Assembly: GCA_054601695.1 (NCBI GenBank)
Contig: BAAHQB010000459.1
Coordinates: 1 to 64,000, forward strand
Source of the DNA: Amorphochlora amoebiformis
Taxonomy: Eukaryota; Cercozoa; Chlorarachniophyceae
DNA: 64,000 bases
Direction of reading: 5' to 3'
Each line of letters opens with the position of its first letter. The first letter of the stretch is position 1. Positions 1 to 64,000 of the stretch are shown piece after piece. Made by a program: the position numbers and the translations under genes. The notes beneath the pieces are model-generated. The model did no database searches. It had not been told where the DNA came from and worked only from the letters and a program-made list of their open reading frames with translations.

Positions 1-21440
<21,440 letters not shown>

Positions 21441-21847
21441 CTACCGTCTACTACTAGTCGTGGTGTATTGTCTTGTCTTTAGTGTCTTCAGTATTTTCTA
21501 GTAATATCTAGAATATGTATAATCTCAACAGACTAGACAGATGTTATAAACGTCTCACATATCTAGCATATTACTAGATTAGCTAATATCTGGTAAACTG
21601 GGTGGTAACTCTAGTAACTTGACCACGTGGCCTAGTTCCAGTTGGACTAACTTGAATCACAAATTGTTGATCAAGGATCTAGTTCTACATATACTAGGTA
21701 TACTAGTATTCTAGTATTATTTACGTCATATTCTCACTAGTCTCAAAGAAGCAAACTTTCTAGCACTTTCTAGACTTTATGAATCTGTCGCAATTGGTTA
21801 TCGTCAGATACAATGTGTCCGCTCATGTGCAATTTATAAATTAGAAA
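21441..21847. other. Convergent intergenic spacer between channel and NUP96
   Basis: These 407 bp lie between the two stop codons of the tail-to-tail genes. They carry no long (TA)n and no convincing ORF. The tetranucleotide CTAG is strikingly frequent (ACTAGT, TCTAGA and TCTAG runs). This is probably 3' UTR sequence of both transcripts. Confidence 0.6.
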
Positions 21848-22402
21848 CTATGTAAACTTGATATTCGACAGGTATCTCAAACTCAAACGATCTAGGTGCT
21901 GTAGTCGCTGGTGCTCGTTCACAGAGCACATCAGATCATCGATGCCCAACAACTAAGATATCGTTTTCGTGACTATCAAATTATAAACTCATTGTGTGCA
22001 CATATATACTATACATAACATATGAATGCAAATATCCATGCTGTAGTGTATACATGTAGTAATAACAGTAAATAATGATAAATATTTTACATGCATACAT
22101 ACATGTACATATACACACACATATATATATATACACATATATACATATGTGTGTGTGTGTGTGTGTGTACAAAGGCTATAAGCAGACATGAGGTATCTGA
22201 TTGGTTCTTACCGAAGGTAGTAGCTTTTGGGTCTCCTCGACATTAAGGAGAGTTGCGATCACCTCCGACCTAGCGAACCTAATTTAGAACTGATTAGCAG
22301 ATCTGTGGTCATATCTGAAAACTCTCATGTATGAGCACATATATGTATGGATAATGCAATGTAATAGTTTTATTTATTCACGCACACACACAAATATGTA
22401 TG

Positions 22403-22435
<33 letters not shown>

Positions 22436-22478
22436 ATATAAATATATGTCTATATTGTATATGTGTATGTATATATAT

Positions 22479-22530
<52 letters not shown>

Positions 22531-22984
22531 AACGATAATACTACAGTTACATTATATATATATATATATATATGTATTATGTATTAGTAGATATATTCCT
22601 ATACTCACATGCATGCATAAACATATATCATATGATAGATGTATATACTAGACTAATTATACGTACGATATACATGTCTATTTTCAAACATATATATTTA
22701 TGTGTGTGTATGTATACATGTGCACCATTTTTAACTGTGCGTAACATAATGTATCTATTTATATTTTATTGCATATATGTATATACATATATACATACAT
22801 ATACATGTACATGGATATATATGCATGTGTACATGTACTCTACATATACATACATTACATATATATACATATCAATATATACATATACATATATACATAT
22901 ATATATATACATATTATACATACACATATATACATACATATATATATATATACGTATATATATATATATACATATGTAGATATG

Positions 22985-23022
<38 letters not shown>

Positions 23023-25185
23023 TATACATATGCAATGTATATGTGTATGTACAAAAACATGGTTTAAAAAACCTTGATTTCGTAACAGACAGCTTTCCCC
23101 CATCTGGTTTCGAATTCCGAACCATGAAGTCCTTTGCCACTTCCAGCGTTTTCTTGCTATCCCATCCAGGCTTTCCCTCCCTTGCCTGAAAGTAGTTATA
23201 CAGAACACCTCCCTGGGACCGCCAATTGGGAATGCTTTTTGCATCTCTACTATGCTGCCGCTTCAACTCCATTAACGGCTGGACAAGCTCTCCCTCTGCT
23301 CCTCTTGAGAAGTAGTCCGGCGCGAGATCCTCGACCAAGTACTTGTGCGCACTATTCCAGCTCTCAGCACGCAGAAGCCACGTGAGAGCTATGAGACTCT
23401 GGCCCGGCCCGCTGTCGTATCTGGCACGGAGGGCTAGAGCATCGTCTATCCAGTTGCTGGGCACGCCGCAGTCATTCGTGAGGAAATCCCGCTCCAAATC
23501 CCAGACGCCCTGTGCGTTTCTAAGTGAAGACTTTGACTCAAGGTCTCCAAAATTAGCTTCTTCCTGCGTGGACCCAGAATCGCTCATGGACGCTATGACA
23601 CTGGGCACGTGTCGGAAGAGAATATCCTTGACGACCAGCTCTTGACGGATATAATCCCCGATGATGGGGTCCCTACCGGCGTCCATCAGGACGTAGATGG
23701 ACCACTTCCACAAACCGAGGTACTCCAAGGAGGCCGCGTAGCTCGATATCAGCACGGAAACCCTCTGGAAGCCCTCCGATCGGGAGATTGCACCGCCTTC
23801 TCCGCGCTTGAGGGTGAGTAGTGGGTTGAGTCCGTCGAGTCCGGGCCGGCGCAGGATCTCGTGCAGATGCCAGCTAAGGGTGTAATCCAGGTACGAGTCT
23901 ACGGCCTTCTCGGGCACTAGGAGGTTAGCCAACCCGCCTTCGTAATCATTGGCCTTCGTGTACAACTGAAGCAGCGAGAGCCTGATATCTTGCTCACGTG
24001 GGCTTGCGATGGATTGGCGATGTGGAGGACACGGCTTGTGAGCACTGTTGTCCTTATCTTCTGAATGAGCGAGATAACTCTGCACTACAGAGGACACAGT
24101 TTTCTGCCATTTTCCTTCCTTACCCCACTTCTTGTCGGCATACCTAAAGATTGGGATCGGTTTAGATTTGGTTTTAGCAAAAGTAATTGTAGTACACGGG
24201 TGTTTGCGAGATTCTTCCATATGAAAGTACGTGCGCCGTGAGGACATAGGTTCATTATTTACATGTAGGGTCGTGTGAATATGTGACACTGTCCGGCTAA
24301 TATCTACGTGGGAGTTGCCGTAAGTATCCTGAACGAGAAGATGCGGTAAAGTGTACTTAGTGTTACCATCTGTGAGCAATTTCATGGCAGCACTGTAAAT
24401 ATGTACATGGTCTCGCGTGCCGTGAGCATGTGAACTGGTCTTGTAAATAATGGATTACGAGCGAGTATACCGGCGGTGTGGAAATGTCTACGGGTGCCAG
24501 CCGCGAAGGTGTGAATACTCGCTGTGTAACATGTACATGGGTATACGAGATTTATAGGATGTCTAGTTGTGTGTGGGGTCAGGGGGCATGTTCCAGGGTT
24601 GTAAGGTGCAAAGAAGGCTAGATATTGCGTTATGAAATGAGTATTTGTCATGTTTGATAACGCGTAGAAGTACCAAAGATGAAGTCCAAAAGCGCGGAGC
24701 CATGATACACCTTCTGCTCCCGCTTCCCTCGATACATCGCCACTAAGCAACTGGTATATTCTGAGCATATCCGGGCTTATGTTTTCCAGGCCCAGGTCAT
24801 GCCAGTCTTGAACTAAAGAGAGAATAAGGAACATGCACAAGCACAAAGGTTAAAAAAAAATATGAACCCTTTTGAGGGATCGACAGGGAGGTTGAAGAGG
24901 AGCGGAGGGGCGCTGGAAGAGGTGTACATAAGGAGTGAGGTTTGTAAGCACCCTGCTGTCGCAGATCTTGTTGATTCCTGCCGGCCTGAGTCACTAGAAT
25001 TGAGAGGCGCCAGTTATCACCCTCTTGGGCTACTTTTGCGGCAAAGATTCTTTGTCTACCCGTGAGAAGGCTGCGTATCATCTGTGAATGCATGTAGTAC
25101 AAATATGTATCACATTTATTACATACACAAAATATAGACATGTAGATATATATATATATATATACACACATTGGTATATATATTA

Positions 25186-25231
<46 letters not shown>

Positions 25232-25327
25232 GACATGTAAATATACAAATACTGTAATAATTTATTTTAGTGAGCGTTTATCGGTATAGATACATTGAAT
25301 ATATGTGTGGGTGTAAATATATTTACG

Positions 25328-25360
<33 letters not shown>

Positions 25361-25520
25361 ATTTAGATATAAATGCATATATATATATATATATTATATG
25401 ATATAATATATATATATATATATACATTCTTATAATATATATATATATATTTATATGTATATATATATATATATATAATATTTCTCACTTTATATAGTGT
25501 ATGTTTTATATATATATATT

Positions 25521-25570
<50 letters not shown>

Positions 25571-25773
25571 CTATATACATTAAAATATATATATATATAT
25601 ATAACATATGTATATATATATATATGTCTCTATACATTTTACTAATATATATGTGTATGTGTATATTACACACGTGAACATATCATATATACATATATAT
25701 GTGTGTGGTGTGTGTATAAATACAACATATATATATATATAAATATATATATATATATGTGTGTGTGTATATA

Positions 25774-25871
<98 letters not shown>

Positions 25872-25931
25872 ATGTACGTATATTTATGCACGTTTTGTAA
25901 TACACACTTACACACACACACACACAGACAG

Positions 25932-26000
<69 letters not shown>

Positions 26001-27594
26001 TACATTTACACATATACATGCATATATTTTCTACACATGAACATCCCATACATACAATTTCTCCTACCTGTTCGTGGTTCTGGGATTTCTTCTGCTCTTC
26101 AGCTACCTCGTCCTCAACGGTTTCTTGAAGCCAAGTGCTGAGAGAGGAAAGTTTTTTGCGCTCCGATGGGTCGGTACGAAGAGACCACAGACGAATAATC
26201 AGCTCCCACACGCTATGTTGAACGCGCATGGGATGACCTAGATCCACCTGCTTGAGGTCAAGCAGGCTTTGTTTCACCCTCTGAGCGTAGCCCCTACACA
26301 GACCTAGCGACGAAGATATCTGTTTCTCCCTTCGCTCCTTCAAATCCCTTCCGAACACCTTCACATCCCCTTCGAACATCTTCCCATCTCCATCGAACCA
26401 ATCCGACTCTTCTCTATCTTTATCCTCACCCTTGCTGTGATGCCTATGCACCTTGAGGAGGGCGGTGGTAAGCTTGCGCTGTTCTTGGGACATATTAACG
26501 TGAATTCGACGGATACTGAGCTGGCCATCAGCTCCTGGAAGCACCAGTGTCCCCCCTGGACCCCAGCTGACTCGGAATGATCGCGAAGGAAGGACTTGCT
26601 TTCTGGGGCACGCCTCAGGGTCAACGACCGAAGGATTCTCCACAGTGGCGATATCGGCATCCTCGTCCAGTACGTAGTCTCGGTTTTCTGTGGTTCTCTC
26701 CAACCCCTTGTAGGCCACCGGCTTTCTTGGAGGAAGTGGCCAGTATGTATCCTCAGTTGGCTCTGGAGTAAGCTCTATCCTGGTTTTGACATCTGCTTTT
26801 GTGCTCTCGATCTCAGGAATGATGATCTCCTCCTCAGGCAAGGACGTCTCGATATCAAGTTTATTGTCGAAGTCGGGACGTGTATCCGTCAGGCCAAAGA
26901 TCCCCTCTTCATTCGACTGCTTGTAGTCGTCTGGAACCAACTCTGTCGGCTCACCGAACAGCATCTCCTGGTCCTCCTCCATGTCAAGTGCATTCATATG
27001 ATGCAGCTTTACAGCGTTGAGTCTTAGCTGCTCTGGGAGTCTGTAGCTGTCCGAAAACTTTCCTCCCACCATGTATTCAGCCTCCCCATCCTCAAACTCT
27101 AGTTTCTCCTCTTCGGGCATCAGATCCTCGAACTGCGGGGAGGGAGACTCATCGAGCTTGTTGTCTGTCAGCGGGAATCCGGAGGGAGAAACGTCCAGCT
27201 CTCGATTTTCAACTTCCTCGACCTCGTCCTCGACATCATCTGCATTACACCAAACACAGGTTAACCCAAGGGATATACGTGTTTTTGATTTCTCTCAACC
27301 TGCCTCGTCCTCGTCGTCATCAGAATCGTCATCGGGAACAGTGAACACATTCCTACGTCCTGATGTGGTAGTTTGTGCAGGATCTTGTCCCCGAGTAGAG
27401 AGCTTTGGAGTGTCCATGTGTGACGTTGACGCGCTGCGATAGTGTATGCCGCCCAAATGCCGGGGATCTTGGTTCTCGTCTCCATCCACGATCTTCTCAT
27501 CGCCCCTCTCGAACGGGAGATCCTGAGCCTTATCTGAGTAGAATCCTGATTTAAAGTAAGCCTCATCCCCAGCTGAGGCTTCGTGATATTCCAT
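21848..27594 (-). CDS. NUP96: Nucleoporin NUP96, stand-alone gene
   Basis: Scaffold nucleoporin of the Y (NUP107-160) complex of the nuclear pore. Exons on the minus strand: 27594-27300, 27239-26068, 25081-24952, 24812-24674, 24143-23073, 22269-22212, 21952-21848 (stop TAG). All seven join in phase, giving about 990 residues, near the length of animal NUP96. Diagnostic matches: an acidic N-terminus, then [19 protein letters not shown] (compare GRSFRVGWGP), [27 protein letters not shown] spanning an exon join, [52 protein letters not shown], and the last helix [10 protein letters not shown]. The chosen start (MEYHEAS) is the only ATG left between the divergent UPF1 start and this domain. No NUP98 sequence precedes it. 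Introns vary from 60 nt (27299-27240) to about 1 kb. Confidence 0.95.
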
Positions 27595-27768
27595 CTTGAT
27601 GCAGCTCCCCGCCCTGCACGGTCGCCTCCTCCGATGGCTTCTGGTCCCGGGATCCCCGGGATAATCAAATGAGACACGTGTATATTGACAATATCCGAGG
27701 ATATATGTTTCACATATCTTAAAGCCAATTGTGGCACGTCGGACGAAAGGCGCCCGAGGACGCATGCA
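27595..27768. promoter_or_regulatory. Bidirectional promoter between NUP96 and UPF1
   Basis: The start codons of the divergent genes NUP96 and UPF1 are about 174 bp apart, so both 5' regions must be packed here. The segment contains a CACGTG palindrome near 27675 and an AGCCAAT element near 27721. It lacks long microsatellite. Promoter function is inferred from gene arrangement only. Confidence 0.6.
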
Positions 27769-34160
<6,392 letters not shown>

Positions 34161-34803
34161 AAATATATACCTACCAGCGAGCACGTAAACCTTCATGAGG
34201 TTACAAGAATTGTCACCAAGTGCGCCCTAGAAAGATGAAAAGATTCTAAACGAATCCCGTGCGAATAGAATTGCAAATCCGAGTTTCATCGAAATGAGGG
34301 AGAGGTCCAAGACACCCAGCCAATTGGGAACGTAGACTGGACGGACGACAAGAAGTTAACTAGCTGACAAGCTAGCTTGCTCTAGCCAGCTAGTTCTAGC
34401 TAGCCGGAGAAGCGAAGGTTCACAACTCTCTAGACTCTCATATGCATCCACGATAGTAGAACGAAATTGCATAACCCTAGAAACAGCACCGAGCATTGTA
34501 CCGTTGTAAAAGATAATGTTGATATCGTGAAATCAAGAAAACATATTCAAGGCGAATTAGGTTTATCTTATGCATACGTGTCCTGTGCTTATGATTACTG
34601 TACATATATGCCTAGTATTTATCAGTTCACAATATACTAGACATACTACGTATTCGCATTTAAATCATGGTAGTATATCCTGATGCGCATGACTGTACAA
34701 CCCATACCAGAATAAACAATTTGCGCGCACTGCGCATGGCATGATCGCCGCATGCGTATTCTAGATACTGGATATATTACAGTATACACATAAATATTCA
34801 CAT
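34161..34803. other. Unique intergenic sequence
   Basis: About 640 bp of non-repetitive DNA rich in CTAG and TAGCTAGC-type words (34355-34405), resembling the convergent spacer at 21441-21847. I found no supported exon, tRNA or ORF. It lies between the 3' ends of UPF1 and the esterase gene. Confidence 0.5.
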
Positions 34804-35110
34804 GGTGTACATACGTACGTACGTACAGCTAACGTACGTACAGCTACGTACGTACAGCTACGCACGTACAGCTACGTACGTACGGCTACGTACGTACAGC
34901 TACGTACGTACAGCTACGTACGTACAGCTACGTACGTACAGCTACGTACGTACAGCTACGTACGTACAGCTACGTACGTACAGCTACGTACGTACAGCTA
35001 CGTACGTACAGCTACGTACGTACAGCTACGTACGTACTGCTACGTACGTACAGCTACGTACGTACAGCTACGTACATACGCGGCTATGTACATGGCTACG
35101 TACGTACGTA
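34804..35110. repeat. 14-bp tandem array TACGTACGTACAGC
   Basis: Roughly 19 near-perfect copies of a 14-bp unit whose core TACGTACGTA is palindromic. The edges carry slightly divergent copies (TACGCACG, TACGGC, TACTGC). The array sits in the intergenic region downstream of two convergent genes. Confidence 0.9.
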
Positions 35111-35507
35111 CACGAGTACTACACACTACAATTAGTGTAGTCCACGAACGTACGTATCTGTACGTACGAAGTAGACATACGTCTCGTATACATCGTACGT
35201 ATGTTATATCGTACACGCACGAAAACACATACATGTCACAAGCCTTGTAGAATTAGCCTTCTACTCCTGCGTGCGACGTATATTCCTACGAAAATACGTG
35301 TGCGTTACAGCATCTCTAGAATCTGGATCCCAAAGTGTGTCACATGGTACGCAGTATTCGCGAACGTCACCGATCCACACTAACCTAGTAAACCTTCTTG
35401 CACGATACCTATCTGGTTACAGAGATGCTGCTGCAGGAGGTGTATTGACGTCAAAATTATTAATTACGATGACTTAGACAGGATTATCTCTTAACAATGC
35501 GACGTAC
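35111..35507. other. 3' flank of the esterase gene
   Basis: Unique DNA immediately downstream (on the minus strand) of the esterase stop codon, probably its 3' UTR and terminator region. I recognise no element in it. The first 100 bp contain short palindromic TACGTA words related to the adjacent 14-bp array. Confidence 0.45.
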
Positions 35508-55771
<20,264 letters not shown>

Positions 55772-56217
55772 ATATTAATGTTTAATATGTACAAAATCTT
55801 GTCACAAAGGGTGACAGATAGAAACAAACCACAAGTCGTCTGCTTGGAGGCCGGACAAACACATTTATCTAGGATTCCAAGACGTATTGACGGGGGAAAG
55901 GAAGATTATGAGACTCTTGAGAGGGATTGAGGGTTATATTTTCAAGGATCCTGTTAGAGGCTTAAGGATCCGTGCAGCAGCGTCCACGAGCGATACTAAG
56001 ATTGGCGAGGTCTGTGAAGGGTCAGGTTAATCTGGTCTGAGTCTCCGGGCTGGGGCATGAGGAACATTTTGGATGTTATAGCATGATTTCGATGTTGCAG
56101 TTTGTACGATCCAGTATATATTGAGAATATTGTATTATATCAAAGTAGTGTTAAATATAATTTGCAATTTGTTTTATAATTATATTATTATGATTTACAC
56201 ATTGTAATTTATTCTAT

Positions 56218-56300
<83 letters not shown>

Positions 56301-56472
56301 TAGATATAAGCCTTGCTATCTTCTACATGATAATAACTATATATTTATTATAATTCTAGTAATTATATCGCCAAGTTATTCTGATGATCGCGATGATTTA
56401 ACTAATTTTGCATCCTTACCATCTTAATATGGCCGCTTGAACTACATGCTCTAACTAGATGTATACACTTGG
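55772..56472. other. Intergenic spacer upstream of the esterase gene
   Basis: About 700 bp between the esterase start and the ankyrin-gene stop, both on the minus strand. It is mostly unique DNA with one (TA)n block at 56220-56300. It should hold the esterase promoter and the ankyrin gene's 3' UTR. I see no supported ORF. Confidence 0.5.
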
Positions 56473-57202
56473 TCATCTTTGCACCTTGCCTTCCAATGTG
56501 AGCTCCAAAGTGTTCTCTTCACTATCGTTCTGTGTGGAACGATTCGATGCCCTTTGAGAAATTATGGAGAGGCGACGCCGAAAATCGACAGCTGACTTCC
56601 ATGCTGCCCTCAACGCAGGGTCCTCCGGTTCATAATGCATGGCTGCCTTGTAAAACCTGATCGCTTCTCCAATCGACTCGATAATGACTTCTTCATCTGT
56701 TAGAGTTATGGCCATGTTGAAGTATTTATCCCCTTCTGCTTTGCAGTTGGACGCAAATTTTTCTTTCTCCTCGAGAGCCTTAAATTCTTGCTCAGAGCTT
56801 AATTCCGTTTGCTTAGCGAGCAAAGATTGTATCCTCGCACTTCTGCAGAGGTCAAATGCTGATTGGTCCTGCCTGTTGGTCAGGGTGACGTCGGCCTTAG
56901 CGTCCAGAAGTATTTCTGCTATTTTTGAATATCCTTTCTTGGCTGCACAAATCAGCGCAGTATTCCCCTGTTTGTCCTGACGATTGATATTTGCATGACT
57001 TTCGAGAAGAAGCTGGACTAGTGTGGGTATGTTGCTCAACGTGGCGTTCACTAATGTCGTTCTACCGTCCTGAAAACATAAAGTTAGCCCGGCTAATCAC
57101 GCTCAATGGTTTGTGCACCTGATCTGGAAGATTTATCGGATCGACCACTTCGTTACGCCGCCTGAGTTTCTTAGTCACCGTCTTCGGCCTGGGTCCCATC
57201 AT
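56473..57202 (-). CDS. Ankyrin-repeat protein with C-terminal TPR-like helical region
   Basis: Two minus-strand exons, 57202-57119 and 57069-56473, joined at phase 0 across a 49-nt intron, give about 226 residues. After a basic N-terminus (GPRPKTVTKKLRRR) come two ankyrin units (DGRTTLVNATLSNIPTLVQL, then KQGNTALICAAKKGYSKIAE) and the start of a third (ADVTLTNRQDQSAFDLCRSA). A charged helical stretch follows (KALEEKEKFASNCKAEGDKY) with a TPR/MIT-like segment (AIRFYKAAMHYEPEDPALRA). This architecture suggests a protein-protein adaptor. No enzymatic domain is seen. An upstream in-frame ATG at 57292 would add about 30 residues, but the paired ATG at 57202/57199 leaves more room for the promoter. 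Confidence 0.85.
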
Positions 57203-57337
57203 CGTGTGACTTCCCCGTTTGAAACTGCTTTCATGACACGTGGAAACCCGGGATAGCCGGGGATTCGGGGGGGCCTGAATGGGTAATGACACGTCCCGTG
57301 GTCACGTCTTGTCAGCTATCAAAAAGGTTACCCACAG
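57203..57337. promoter_or_regulatory. Compact divergent promoter: ankyrin gene / propeller gene
   Basis: The start codons of the two divergent genes are about 135 bp apart. The segment is microsatellite-free and contains CACGTG near 57236 and a GACACGTCCCGTGGTCACGTC cluster of CACGT-type words. Promoter function is inferred from position. Confidence 0.55.

Positions 57338-64000
<6,663 letters not shown>

Noticed and set aside
34804-35140. CRISPR-like array (regular 14-bp repeats)
   Set aside because: Head-to-tail units without spacers in a eukaryotic genome; an ordinary tandem repeat.

Overview
The window is nuclear DNA of a spliceosomal-intron-rich eukaryote, most likely a unicellular alga or other protist. 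The taxon cannot be fixed from the sequence. The telomere-type motif is TTAGGG. Most bases are (TA)n microsatellite, and nearly all of that lies inside introns. The many long [10 protein letters not shown] open frames are translations of this repeat and are not genes. Real coding sequence lies in short unique islands flanked by AG and GT. Joined in phase, these islands give six genes.

Layout. (1) + strand, <1-21440: about 35 mostly tiny exons of a two-pore-channel (TPC)-like cation channel. The 5' end is outside the window. (2) - strand, 27594-21848: seven exons of nucleoporin NUP96, tail-to-tail with the channel. (3) + strand, 27769-32202: four exons of the NMD helicase UPF1, divergent from NUP96 across about 174 bp. 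(4) 32203-35507: intergenic repeats. (5) - strand, 55771-35508: about 32 exons of a type-B carboxylesterase/cholinesterase-like protein with signal peptide, full catalytic triad and a C-terminal membrane helix. (6) - strand, 57202-56473: two-exon ankyrin-repeat protein. (7) + strand, 57338 to beyond 63392: strictosidine-synthase-like/APMAP-like beta-propeller protein, divergent from the ankyrin gene and open at the window's right edge.

Gene architecture splits in two. NUP96, UPF1 and the ankyrin gene have long exons, and several of their introns are very short (27-60 nt). The channel, esterase and propeller genes are cut into 13-150 nt exons separated by 0.1-4 kb introns made of (TA)n, (CT)n/(GA)n, (CATA)n, TG minisatellites and telomere-type arrays.

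The most unusual feature is a recurring kind of duplication. A fragment of an exon carrying one intact splice junction plus adjoining (TA)n is copied two to six times in tandem on the intron side, and only the copy next to the rest of the exon is complete. This recurs at more than ten exons in three genes on both strands. The genes show no obvious shared pathway. UPF1 and NUP96 are housekeeping RNA-biology genes behind what looks like a bidirectional promoter.
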